NCBI RefSeq assembly: GCF_900105755.1
Contig: NZ_FNTQ01000001.1
Coordinates: 5,456,001-5,520,000 of the forward strand
Direction: 5' to 3'
From: Streptomyces sp. Ag109_O5-10
GTDB lineage: Bacteria > Actinomycetota > Actinomycetes > Streptomycetales > Streptomycetaceae
DNA: 64,000 nucleotides
Shown here piece after piece: positions 37,728-46,243 of the stretch. Numbering within the stretch: the first letter of the stretch is position 1; every line of letters begins with the position of its first letter. The notes beneath the pieces were generated by a model. The model saw only the letters and a program-made list of their open reading frames with translations, did not search any database and was not told where the DNA came from. Made by a program: the position numbers and the translations under genes.

Positions 37728-38852
37728 TCACCGCCCGGGGTGGTGGCCACGCGGCGCAGGGGCCGGGCAGCCTGCCTTCTCCCACGCCACGAAGGTGTTG
37801 GTACGGGCGAAGACGAACGCCTTGACCGGGTTGGCGGAGTACGACCACGGCGGGCTGCCGACGTATCCGCCGACCGCCCGGAACTGCTCGACGGCCTCCG
37901 GGTACCGCTTCGTCTGGAACAGGGTGTCCGCCAGCAGGTGCCGCACCGTCGGCAGCCGGTGGTGTCCGGCCGGAACACGGTCCACGGCGTCCAGGGTGGC
38001 GTCCACGGCGGTCTGTACGAACGGCTGGTCGTACACGGGTGCCTTGGGCTCCCGGACCGCGTGCTCCATCAGCGCGTACAGGGGCAGTACGGGCAGCAGG
38101 CTGCCCTGCGGTGCGGCGGCCGCGGCCTGCCCGGCGAACGCGTACATCAGCTCGTGCGAACCACGCCACTTGGCGCACCAGTACTGCAACGCGCTCATGT
38201 GCGCTCCGAAGTGGTGCGGGTCGCGGGCGGTGATCTCGGCCCACAGCGCCCGGAAGTCGTCGTGCGACCAGCCGAGTCCCAGCGCGACGGTGATCTGCGC
38301 GATCCAGGGGCAGGGGTCCTCGGGCGCCATCCACGCGGCCTCCCGGCAGGCGGGCAGCGCCTCGGCCAGCAGCCGGTGGAAGCCCTCGAACTGCTCGGTC
38401 GTGGTGTTCTTCGCCAGGTTCGCGCCGCGGACCTGGCCCGCGAGCACGACCAGCGAGTCGGCGTGCACCAGGGCGGCGGACGGGTCGCCGGGGTACTCGG
38501 TCCGCCATGCCTTGAGCCAGGCGTCGTCCTCGGCGGCGGCGTGTACGAGGACGCCGAGCCGGTACCACCGCAGGTCCCAGTCGCGGCCCGCCCCGGCCAG
38601 GTAGGCGGCGGCCCGCCGCCAGTCACCGGCGAGGGCCGCCGCCGCGACCGCGTCGGCCTCTGGATCGGGGCCCGCCGAACCGCTGTCCAGCTGGGCGGCG
38701 GGCACCAGCCCGTACTTGGCGGGGTCGATGTTGACCGGCGCCTTGGCCTTCGCCTCCGCCCGGAGCGCACGTCCCTTGCGGATGTTGCGCGGGAGGGTGA
38801 CGAGCGCGTAGACGAGAATGCCGGCACCGACTATGTCGATCAGGACGTTCAT
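37728..38852 (-). CDS. Hypothetical tetratricopeptide-like protein with N-terminal membrane anchor
   Basis: 374 residues, function unknown. One N-terminal hydrophobic helix (IVGAGILVYALVTLP) is followed by a long helical region of repeat-like character, rich in Ala, Trp and His. Examples are DWRRAAAYLAGAGRDWDLRW and YPEAVEQFRAVGGYV. The overall pattern resembles uncharacterised actinobacterial DUF4034-type proteins, which I state tentatively. ATG at 38852 overlaps the stop of the M48 protease gene (ATGA), so the two are coupled; the protein may assist the protease at the membrane. Confidence 0.8.
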   Translation of the reverse strand: MNVLIDIVGAGILVYALVTLPRNIRKGRALRAEAKAKAPVNIDPAKYGLVPAAQLDSGSAGPDPEADAVAAAALAGDWRRAAAYLAGAGRDWDLRWYRLGVLVHAAAEDDAWLKAWRTEYPGDPSAALVHADSLVVLAGQVRGANLAKNTTTEQFEGFHRLLAEALPACREAAWMAPEDPCPWIAQITVALGLGWSHDDFRALWAEITARDPHHFGAHMSALQYWCAKWRGSHELMYAFAGQAAAAAPQGSLLPVLPLYALMEHAVREPKAPVYDQPFVQTAVDATLDAVDRVPAGHHRLPTVRHLLADTLFQTKRYPEAVEQFRAVGGYVGSPPWSYSANPVKAFVFARTNTFVAWEKAGCPAPAPRGHHPGR

Positions 38853-40672
38853 TCGGGGTCTTTCGGGTAGGGGCCGCCGGGGGAGAAGGCTGACGGGACG
38901 GTCGAAGAGGCTGGTCGAGTATGGCCGCCGCCGGCCAGCAGAGCCCGCAGGGGGAAGGTGCCGGGCGGCTCGGCGACCGCGTGGTCCAGGGCCTCCTCCA
39001 GCGCCTCGGCGAACCCGTCGGGTGCCACCGTCCGCACCGCGGGTCCGGACCAGCACAGCTCCCACCGGCACAGCCCGGTGTCCAGCGCGGTGAGCAGGGC
39101 GAGCCGGCGCAGGGCAGAGCGGAAGGCCGTCCTGGCGAACTCGCGTGCCGCGCGCCCGCTGCTCCGGCCGGCCTGCTCCGACCTGGGCAGCCGGCCGGCG
39201 ATGTCGTGCAGCAGACCGTGGTCGATCAGGTCGAGGAGCTGGTGGAGGTGGGGCACCGCGGATGTCCGGGACACGTGGACGCTCCTCGCGCCGGACGGCT
39301 CGGCCATGGCGTCCAGCAGCGGCTGCGCTTCCCGTGCCCAGCTCTCGCGCCGGGTCCAGGCGGGCAGTTCCGCCCAGGGCACGCGCCGCCAGGACAGCGT
39401 CTCCCGGCTCAGCACGGCTCGTTCCAGTCCGGTGAGGACGCGGTCCGGCTCCCGGAGCAGCGCGAGGGCGGGGTGCCGGGGGCGCGTGGTGGTGCGTCCG
39501 GTCTCGAGAAGGTCGGGGAGTCGGGGGAGCTCGGGGAGTGCCTCCAGCGCCGCGATGCGGTCGGCCGTGAGCGGGTGGCTGTCGTACGGAGAGCTCTCCT
39601 CGGAGGCCACCTCCTGGAGCGGCCCGTGAGTCCACGCGTCCAGTTCCGCCCGGCGTGCGGGGTCCGCGAGCAGCTGGGCGAGACCGCCGTGGAACTGCCC
39701 TTCCGGCGGCAGCAGGCCGGCGCCTTGGCCCATCAGGGCGTACTCGCGCAGATAGAGGTCCTCGGCGGCGTCGAGCGCGGGGATGCGGCGCAGTGCGGCG
39801 GCCGTGGTGTCCCGTCCGGCGACGCGGGCGGCCACCAGGTCGGCCGCGTACTCCTGCCTGCGGCTGACGGCCTCGGTCAGTCGCAGGCACAGCCGCGCGT
39901 ACGCGCAGAAGACGAGGGCCAGATAGTGGTCCGGGCCCGGCTTCGGCTCCCGCTTGAGCGCGGGCCGCCTGCCGGCCGCACGGCGCCGGGCGGCCCGTGC
40001 GGCGGTCCTCGCCCGCTCCTCGGCCTCCTCATCCGCAGCCCGCCGGCGCAAGGTGTGGACGGTGTGCTGCAGCCTGCCGTGCAGCGCCCAGAGCAGCCCG
40101 CCCAGCCGGGTGTCGTCGTGGGCGTAGTGGCCGAGTTCGTGCCCGAGCACCGCGTCCAGTTCGTCCTGGGACAGGCCGATCAGCAGCGTCACGCCGAGGA
40201 AGAGCCGCCGTTCGCCCGCGACCAGACCGAGCCACCGGGCGTCCTCCCGCACCATGGCGTTGGCCCCTGGGACCACCCGGATCTCCGCGGGCGGCCGGGT
40301 GCCCACCCGTTCGGCCAGGTTCCGCACATGCCACCACAGCTCCGGCTGCTCACCAGGTGTCAGCGACACTCCGGGCACCTCGTCCTGCCCGTCCCCGGGG
40401 CCGCGGGTGAGCAGGACGACCCGCACCACGCACCAGGCGATCGCCAGCGAGCCGAGGTAGCCCTCGACCGCCACGACCGTGAGCCCGGGGCCCCGGGCCA
40501 GGAAGACGTCCAGGACCGCCAGCACGAGGAGGAGGAGCAGGGCCAGCGCGTAGAACCCGAGGAGCAGACCGAGAACGAGCGCGGCACGCAGCGGCGTTCC
40601 GGGCACGCCGCGTTCTCGTACGGCGGGTTCAACGGCAGCCGCCCGGCCGGCGGGGCGGGTCGTCAGGCGCAT
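38849..40672 (-). CDS. M48-family membrane zinc metalloprotease
   Basis: 607 residues. Two long hydrophobic segments near the N-terminus (LRAALVLGLLLGFYALALLLLLVLAVLDVFL and the next at about 70-88) precede the HELGHYAHDD zinc motif (about residue 175). A downstream RRQEYAADLVAARVAG supplies the third ligand region. This fits HtpX/CAAX-protease-like M48 enzymes, but with a C-terminal extension of about 300 residues. The chosen ATG at 40672 has GAAGG 6 nt upstream; ATG at 40678 is also possible. It is the middle gene of a lipoprotein-protease-TPR operon, suggesting envelope quality control. Confidence 0.92.
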   Translation of the reverse strand: MRLTTRPAGRAAAVEPAVRERGVPGTPLRAALVLGLLLGFYALALLLLLVLAVLDVFLARGPGLTVVAVEGYLGSLAIAWCVVRVVLLTRGPGDGQDEVPGVSLTPGEQPELWWHVRNLAERVGTRPPAEIRVVPGANAMVREDARWLGLVAGERRLFLGVTLLIGLSQDELDAVLGHELGHYAHDDTRLGGLLWALHGRLQHTVHTLRRRAADEEAEERARTAARAARRRAAGRRPALKREPKPGPDHYLALVFCAYARLCLRLTEAVSRRQEYAADLVAARVAGRDTTAAALRRIPALDAAEDLYLREYALMGQGAGLLPPEGQFHGGLAQLLADPARRAELDAWTHGPLQEVASEESSPYDSHPLTADRIAALEALPELPRLPDLLETGRTTTRPRHPALALLREPDRVLTGLERAVLSRETLSWRRVPWAELPAWTRRESWAREAQPLLDAMAEPSGARSVHVSRTSAVPHLHQLLDLIDHGLLHDIAGRLPRSEQAGRSSGRAAREFARTAFRSALRRLALLTALDTGLCRWELCWSGPAVRTVAPDGFAEALEEALDHAVAEPPGTFPLRALLAGGGHTRPASSTVPSAFSPGGPYPKDPE

Positions 40673-40699
40673 CGGCATCCTTCGCGGGAACGGATCAAG

Positions 40700-41413
40700 C
40701 TACTTCTTCAGCGCCGACAGGACCGTCGTCGTCACCTTCTTCGCGGACGCGGCTCCGTTGTCGCCGCCCGCCGTGGACAGCACGGTGACCACGGAGCCGC
40801 CGGAACGCGCGGCGATCAGCGTGGTGCCGTTCTCCCAGTAGCCGCTGGTCAGCGTCATCGTGTAGGCCTCGTCGCCGAGTCCGGCCGTGTCGCTGCCGGT
40901 GAGCTTCACCTTGGCGTGCGCGTCGGTGTCCGTGTACGTGGCGCACTCGGCGGCGACGGTCCGCAGCGCCTTCATCACCGCGGCCGCCGTGCTGCCCTGG
41001 AAGGCGTCGATCTCCTGGTCCACTTCCTCCGTCTTGCTCGCGTAGCCGTTCTGCGCGAACGACACCCCGCCCTTGTAGCCGGACACCTGGATCCAGGACG
41101 TGGTCTCCAGTCTCGTGCAGTCCGGCTTCCCCGCCTTCCGGGCGGCCGGGGAGAGGAACTGGCCGCCGCTGTCCGCGGAGCCGTCGGACTCGAGGGTGAG
41201 CCCGGACGGGAAGGCCGACGCGGGCGCCAGTGCCTTCTTCAGCTCGGTGCCCGTGAACAGGCCTGAGTTGGAGTCCTTCGCCTTGGCCGGCGCGGCGCTC
41301 GTGCCGGTACCGGAGTCGGTGGCGGCGCCGGTGGATCCGGCGGAGCAGGCGGTCAGGGCCAACGGGAGGGCCGCGGCGGCCAGCAGCATCACGGCGCGGG
41401 ACGGGAGGCGCAT
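40700..41413 (-). CDS. Hypothetical lipoprotein
   Basis: 237 residues. The signal peptide ends in the lipobox LTAC, followed by a Ser/Thr/Gly-rich tether and a globular domain. That domain contains two cysteines (GKPDCTRLE, AAECATYTD) likely forming a disulfide. It resembles extracytoplasmic sensor-like domains found beside Ser/Thr kinases in actinobacteria, but I cannot name it. ATG at 41413 has GAAGGA upstream. First gene of a three-gene operon with the M48 protease. Its leader RNA consists of 14-nt repeats. Confidence 0.85.
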   Translation of the reverse strand: MRLPSRAVMLLAAAALPLALTACSAGSTGAATDSGTGTSAAPAKAKDSNSGLFTGTELKKALAPASAFPSGLTLESDGSADSGGQFLSPAARKAGKPDCTRLETTSWIQVSGYKGGVSFAQNGYASKTEEVDQEIDAFQGSTAAAVMKALRTVAAECATYTDTDAHAKVKLTGSDTAGLGDEAYTMTLTSGYWENGTTLIAARSGGSVVTVLSTAGGDNGAASAKKVTTTVLSALKK

Positions 41414-41432
41414 GGGGAGTCCTTCGGGAGTT

Positions 41433-41517
41433 GTTGAAGCGGGGTCGTTGATGCGGGTCCGTTGAAGCGGACTCGTTGAAGGAGAGCTGGTTGAACGGGA
41501 ATTGCTGAAGCTGTGGG
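41433..41517 (-). repeat. Six 14 bp repeats forming the leader of the lipoprotein operon
   Basis: Plus-strand words start at 41433, 41447, 41461, 41475, 41490 and 41504: GTTGAAGCGG, GTTGATGCGG, GTTGAAGCGG, GTTGAAGGAG, GTTGAACGGG and GCTGAAGCTG. Spacing is 14, 14, 14, 15 and 14 bp. The block lies between the predicted promoter and the lipoprotein ATG. The transcript leader would carry CUUCAAC every 14 nt. Confidence 0.85.
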
Positions 41518-41520
41518 TCA

Positions 41521-41549
41521 ATAAGAGCAGAGGCTGTGAACCGAGTCAA
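41521..41549 (-). promoter_or_regulatory. Predicted promoter of the lipoprotein-protease operon
   Basis: On the minus strand TTGACT (41549-41544) and TCTTAT (41526-41521) are 17 bp apart. Transcription would start near 41,514, inside the first 14-nt repeat. Confidence 0.5.
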
Positions 41550-41650
41550 CATGATGACTTCGTGATGGGGTGTACACGTCCGTGAAGGGGGGGATCTTGT
41601 GCGCGTCGGTATGCTCGGTGCACACATGGGACGAGGGGAGCGGAAGCCGC

Positions 41651-43795
41651 GTGCAGGACAACGCCACAGAGGTGACCGCAGCCGGCATCGCACGGCTCGC
41701 CGGGGTGGGCCGCGCCGCCGTCAGCAACTGGCGCCGCCGGCACGCCGACTTCCCCAAGCCGGTCGGCGGCACCGAGACCAGCCCGTCCTTCGCGCTCGCC
41801 GAGGTCGAGTCCTGGCTGCGCAAGCAGGGCAAACTCGCCCAGGTCCCGCTGCGTGAGCGGGTCTGGCAGCAACTCGCCGGGCACCCCGACGGCGCGCTGA
41901 CGGCGCTGGTGCACGCGGGCTGTGTGCTGCTGCTGATCCACGAGCGCCCCACCGTCTGGCTGCACGTGAGCGCCGGCTCGGACGAGCGGCTGGCCGCGAT
42001 GCTGCCGGACGCTCTGGACGAGGTGTTGACCGCACGTCTCGGCGAGCCGGCCGACCGCACCGTTCACAGCGGCCGGGGAGCGGACGCCGCCGAAGCGGTG
42101 AACAGGCCGGGCCGCGCGGTGGCTGTGAACACCGCACACCCAGCCGCCACCTCCGCCACCTCCGCCACCCCCGCCGTCCCCACCCCCACCGGCCCCCAGC
42201 TCCTCCCCTCCGCCCCCCTCCTGCGCGGCGCGGCCGAACTGGCCGCCGAGGCGGGGGCCCGGCAGGCCTTCGAGTTCCTGCTGGGGCGGCACCTGGACGC
42301 CAACCCGCGCCAGTACACGCTCACCCCGTCCGAACTCGCCGGCCTCATGGCCGACCTGGCCGGCCCCGCCCGCATCGTGCTCGACCCGGCCTGCGGAACC
42401 GGCGCCCTGCTGCGGGCCGTCGGCGTCCGCCCCGACCAGGAGCTGTACGCCCAGGACAGCGCCCCCGACCTAGCCGCGCTCACCGCGCTGCGGCTCGCGC
42501 TGCACTCCCGGGCCGGCGTGCACGGCGCCGCCGGCGACACCCTGCGCGCCGACGGCTTCCCCGAGCTGCGCGCGGACGCGGTGCTGTGCCATCCGCCGTT
42601 CAACGAGCGCAACTGGGGCCACGACGAGCTGGCGTACGACGCGCGCTGGGAGTACGGCTTCCCCGCCCGCACCGAGTCCGAACTGGCCTGGGTGCAGCAC
42701 GCCCTGGCCCGGCTCGCCGACGGCGGCACCGCGGTCCTGCTGATGCCGCCGGCCGTCGCCTCCCGCCGCTCCGGGCGCCGGATCCGTGCCGACCTGCTGC
42801 GCCGGGGCGCGCTGCGGGCCCTCGTCGCGCTGCCGGCCGGGGCGGCGCCACCGCACAGCATCCCGCTGCACCTGTGGGTGCTGCGCCGGCCGGAGCGGAC
42901 CCCGGCCACGCCCGAGGTGCTGCTCGTGGACACCGGGGGGTTCACCGGGGGCGCGCGGGGCGGCCCCGACCTGACGGCGGTACGGGACGCCGTCCTGGAC
43001 GCCTGGCGCGCCTTCGAGCGCGACGGGGGTCCGGTGGAACGGCCGGGGCTGGCCCGTTCGGTACCGGTCATCGAACTCCTCGACGACGACGTGGACCTGG
43101 CCCCCGCCCGCCATCTGCCCCCGGCCGCCGCGGCCGACGGCGCGGAGGAGCTCACGGCGGTCCGCGAACGGCTCGGCGCGACCCTGCGCCTGACCGTCGA
43201 CCTCACCCCGCCGCCCGCCGACCAGGCGCCGCCCGCGCGGTGGCCGCTCACCACCGTCGGTGAACTCGCCCGCGGTGGCGCGCTGTTGCTGCGCACCGGA
43301 GGCAACGGCGGCCACGCGCGCGTGCGCGTGCTCACCGACCACGACGTCCTCGCCGCGACGGCCCCCTCGGGCACGCTTCCCGAGAGCGACGAGGAGGCCG
43401 TGCTGACCGAGCCGGGCGACGTCGTCGTACCGGTCCTCGGCGGAGGCTCGGTGGCGCGCGTGATCGACGACGCGACGGCGGGCGCCGCCCTGGGGCGCAA
43501 CCTGGTGCTGCTGCGACCCGACCGCACGGCCCTCGACCCGTGGTTCCTCGCCGGCTTCCTGCGCGGCACCGCCAACAACCGGCAGGCCAGCAGCTACGCC
43601 TCCACGGCGACCCGGCTGGACGTACGCCGGCTGCAGCTGCCCCGGCTGCCCCTGGAGGAACAGCGACGCTACGGCGCGCGATTCCGCGCACTCGACGAGT
43701 TCGAGCGGGCGCTGCGCCATGCGAGCCGGCTCGGCGAGCACCTCGTGCGCGGGATGTACGACGGTCTCACCGACGGGACCGTCGCGCCGGACTGA
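41651..43795 (+). CDS. HTH - N6-adenine methylase-like - specificity domain fusion
   Basis: 714 residues. An AlpA/MerR-like helix-turn-helix comes first (AAGIARLAGVGRAAVSNWRRR ... FALAEVESWL, about residues 10-60). A type I M-subunit-like domain follows, with SAM motif I ILDP-type VLDPACGTGALL (about 244). Motif IV reads CHPPFNERNW (about 314), with His where Asn/Asp is expected. The C-terminal 200 residues look like a type I specificity domain (WPLTTVGELARGG ... ASSYASTATRLDVRRLQLP). No restriction gene is adjacent. GTG at 41651 has GGAAG upstream; ATG at 41570 is an alternative. It could be a regulator that kept the methylase fold. Confidence 0.85.
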   Translation: MQDNATEVTAAGIARLAGVGRAAVSNWRRRHADFPKPVGGTETSPSFALAEVESWLRKQGKLAQVPLRERVWQQLAGHPDGALTALVHAGCVLLLIHERPTVWLHVSAGSDERLAAMLPDALDEVLTARLGEPADRTVHSGRGADAAEAVNRPGRAVAVNTAHPAATSATSATPAVPTPTGPQLLPSAPLLRGAAELAAEAGARQAFEFLLGRHLDANPRQYTLTPSELAGLMADLAGPARIVLDPACGTGALLRAVGVRPDQELYAQDSAPDLAALTALRLALHSRAGVHGAAGDTLRADGFPELRADAVLCHPPFNERNWGHDELAYDARWEYGFPARTESELAWVQHALARLADGGTAVLLMPPAVASRRSGRRIRADLLRRGALRALVALPAGAAPPHSIPLHLWVLRRPERTPATPEVLLVDTGGFTGGARGGPDLTAVRDAVLDAWRAFERDGGPVERPGLARSVPVIELLDDDVDLAPARHLPPAAAADGAEELTAVRERLGATLRLTVDLTPPPADQAPPARWPLTTVGELARGGALLLRTGGNGGHARVRVLTDHDVLAATAPSGTLPESDEEAVLTEPGDVVVPVLGGGSVARVIDDATAGAALGRNLVLLRPDRTALDPWFLAGFLRGTANNRQASSYASTATRLDVRRLQLPRLPLEEQRRYGARFRALDEFERALRHASRLGEHLVRGMYDGLTDGTVAPD

Positions 43796-43859
43796 CCCGC
43801 CGGACTGACCCGCCGGGCGGGTCCGCCGGGGGCCGCCGGGATCGGCCGGCAGTCGGTCC

Positions 43860-43892
43860 GACAACGGTTCGGTACAACCCGAACCGGTTGTC
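43860..43892. promoter_or_regulatory. Long inverted repeat, candidate operator
   Basis: GACAACGGTTCGG (43860-43872) and CCGAACCGGTTGTC (43879-43892) pair over 13 positions with a one-base bulge. The right arm overlaps the expected -35 of a TATGCT -10 at 43905. It precedes the membrane protein/kinase operon. Confidence 0.5.
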
Positions 43893-44006
43893 CGCGCCGG
43901 GCCATATGCTCGATCCGACCATCGCACGACCGGTGTCGTCCGCGGGCGGACGGCGCCGGGCGGGCACGTACGCCCTTTTCCAGGCACCAGGCACACAGGA
44001 GCGACC

Positions 44007-44618
44007 ATGCAAGGCCAGGGCCATGCGCAGCCGGTGCGGCGGCCGCCGCACGACGCGGTACTGGTCCTGCTGCGCGTGGTGTTCGTGGCGCTCGGGGTGT
44101 TCAGCGCCGGCTTCCTGGCGTGGGCGATGCCGCTGCGGCTGGCCGTCGTGACCCGCAGGCCGGTCGACGTCGGCGTGCTGGTGACGGCGGTGGCGGCCGA
44201 CGTCCTCAGCATCGTGCTGCTGGGCAGCGAACCCGGCGACGACGTGCACACCCCCGGCGGTTACCTGGGGATCACGCTGTTGTTCGGCACGCTCCTGGGC
44301 GCCGTCGTCTACTACCTGGTGGCCGACGTACGCCACTTCCAGCGGCAGCGCGAGGCGTTCGCGGCGCAGCAGTACGCCTACGCGACCCCCGCCTCGCCGT
44401 ACACCACGGGGACGATGCCCCCGCACACCCCGGCCCCGCCCGCGCACTCCGTCCCCCCGATGCCCCCGCCGCCGCTCCCGCAGCCACCGATACCCGCGCC
44501 GCCCCAGCGCCCGGCGCCCGCCCGGATCGAGCAGGTGCGCGCCGAACTCGACGAGCTCAGTGACTACCTGCGCAAGCACGACGGGCACCGTGAGGGCGGC
44601 CACGAGGGCGGACGGTGA
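44007..44618 (+). CDS. Membrane protein coupled to a Ser/Thr kinase
   Basis: 203 residues with three hydrophobic segments (LLRVVFVALGVFSAGFLAWAM; VGVLVTAVAADVLSIVLLG; GITLLFGTLLGAVVYYLV). A Pro-rich cytoplasmic tail and a short final helix (ARIEQVRAELDELSDYLRKH) follow. ATG at 44007 has AGGAG upstream. Its stop overlaps the kinase GTG (GTGA), so the pair is co-translated. Since the kinase lacks its own membrane segment, this protein may tether it; that is inference. Confidence 0.85.
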   Translation: MQGQGHAQPVRRPPHDAVLVLLRVVFVALGVFSAGFLAWAMPLRLAVVTRRPVDVGVLVTAVAADVLSIVLLGSEPGDDVHTPGGYLGITLLFGTLLGAVVYYLVADVRHFQRQREAFAAQQYAYATPASPYTTGTMPPHTPAPPAHSVPPMPPPPLPQPPIPAPPQRPAPARIEQVRAELDELSDYLRKHDGHREGGHEGGR

Positions 44619-46144
44619 CCGTGGCGGCAGGACGTGTCGTCGCCGGCCGCTACGAGCTGTCCACGCTCATCGGGCAGGGCGGCATGGGCCAGGTGTGGAC
44701 GGCGTACGACCAGCGGCTCGACCGGCGGGTGGCGGTCAAGCTGCTGCGCCCCGACAAGGTGGCGGGCGCGGAGGCGGAGGAGCTGCGCCGCCGGTTCCTG
44801 CGGGAGTGCCGGGTCACCGCGCAGGTCGACCATCCCGGCCTGGTCACCGTGCACGACGCGGGCAGCGAGGGCGAGGAGCTCTTCCTCGTCATGCAGTACG
44901 TGGACGGCGCCGACCTCTCCGACCACCTGGCCGAGCACGACCCGTACCCGTGGCAGTGGGCGGTGGCGGTGGCCGCGCAGCTGTGCGCCGTGCTGAGCGC
45001 CGTGCACGCCGTGCCGATCGTCCACCGCGACCTCAAGCCGCGCAACGTCATGGTGAAGCAGGACGGCACGGTCACCGTCCTCGACCTGGGCGTCGCCTCC
45101 GTCATGGACACCGACACCACCCGTCTCACCCACACCGGCTCCCCGATCGGCTCACCCGCCTACATGGCACCCGAGCAGGCCATGGGCGGCGCGGTCGGCC
45201 CGTACACCGACCTGTACGCGCTCGGCGTGCTCCTGCACGAACTGCTCAGCGGAGAGGTTCCGTTCGCGGGCTCCACGGCGCTCGGCGTGCTGCACCGGCA
45301 CCTGTACGAGCCGCCGGTGCCGGTACGCCGGACCCGCCCCGAGGTCCCGGAGCCACTCGAAGGCCTCGTGCTGCGCCTGCTCGCCAAGGACCCGCAGCAC
45401 CGCCCGGCGTCCGCGCAGGAGGTCTACGAGGACCTGGCGGCGCTCCTGCCCGCGCGCGGGACGCCGTCCGGATCGCCCCTGGACCCCACGCGACCCTTCC
45501 TGCGCCCGCACGCCCCCTGGCCCGACCGGGCGCGGACCCCGGCACCGCAGCCCGCCACCCCCGTGGCCGCGGTACCCGACAAGCCGGATGTCGCCGCCGC
45601 CGTCGACGAGGTCAAGCGGCTGCTCGGGGAGGGGCGCATCACCCAGGCCGTCGACATCCTGGGTGCGATCCTGCCCGCCGCCGCCGACCAGCACGGTGAG
45701 CGCTCCACGGTCGTCCGCACGCTGCGCAAGCAGTACGCGGCCACGCTGATGGACGACGGGCAGTACCGGCGCGCACTGCCCGAACTGCGCCGGCTCGCCG
45801 ACGAACGCGCCGCCGAGGCGGGCCAGGCCGACCCGCAGGCCCTGCGCTTCCGCTACGAGACCGCCCAGTGCCTGGAACAGCTCGGCGAACCGGCGGCGGC
45901 GCTCGCGGAGTACCGGGCGCTGCTGCCGTACTACGAGAACCAGTACGTGGCCGGCGACCCGCAGCTCGCGCACGAGGTGCGCCGCCGGATCGGGCATCTG
46001 CTGCTCGCGCTCGGCGACCGGCCGGCCGCCCACGACACGCTCACCCGGCTGCTGTTCGACGTCGAACGGCTGCACGGGCCCGGCCACCCGCTGGCCGGCG
46101 AGGTACGGCGGACGCTGCACTGGCTGGGGCAGATGCGCGGCTAG
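44615..46144 (+). CDS. Serine/threonine protein kinase with C-terminal TPR-like domain
   Basis: 509 residues. Kinase motifs are complete: glycine loop IGQGGMGQV (about 20-28), VAVKLL, HRDLKPRNV (about 137), DLGVA in place of DFG, and SPAYMAPEQ. No membrane helix is present, unlike most PknB-type kinases. A Pro-rich linker leads to about 180 residues of helical TPR-like repeats (RALPELRRLADERAAEAG, AAALAEYRALLPYYENQY). The repeats probably bind a partner or mediate assembly. GTG at 44615 overlaps the upstream membrane-protein stop. Confidence 0.93.
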   Translation: MTVAAGRVVAGRYELSTLIGQGGMGQVWTAYDQRLDRRVAVKLLRPDKVAGAEAEELRRRFLRECRVTAQVDHPGLVTVHDAGSEGEELFLVMQYVDGADLSDHLAEHDPYPWQWAVAVAAQLCAVLSAVHAVPIVHRDLKPRNVMVKQDGTVTVLDLGVASVMDTDTTRLTHTGSPIGSPAYMAPEQAMGGAVGPYTDLYALGVLLHELLSGEVPFAGSTALGVLHRHLYEPPVPVRRTRPEVPEPLEGLVLRLLAKDPQHRPASAQEVYEDLAALLPARGTPSGSPLDPTRPFLRPHAPWPDRARTPAPQPATPVAAVPDKPDVAAAVDEVKRLLGEGRITQAVDILGAILPAAADQHGERSTVVRTLRKQYAATLMDDGQYRRALPELRRLADERAAEAGQADPQALRFRYETAQCLEQLGEPAAALAEYRALLPYYENQYVAGDPQLAHEVRRRIGHLLLALGDRPAAHDTLTRLLFDVERLHGPGHPLAGEVRRTLHWLGQMRG

Positions 46145-46243
46145 TTCCCGAGCAGTGCATACTGCACCTGCTTTTCGCACAACCTGTCGCACAGCAATGA
46201 GGCAGGCAAAGACACAAGTAAGAACACAGGGGTGGGTTCCGGC

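Noticed and set aside
41433..41517. Iteron-type replication origin
   Set aside because: No replication gene, no AT-rich unwinding region, and the repeats lie within a predicted transcribed leader.
46150..46175. Terminator after the Ser/Thr kinase gene
   Set aside because: The GCAGT/ACTGC stem is only 5 bp; too weak to call.
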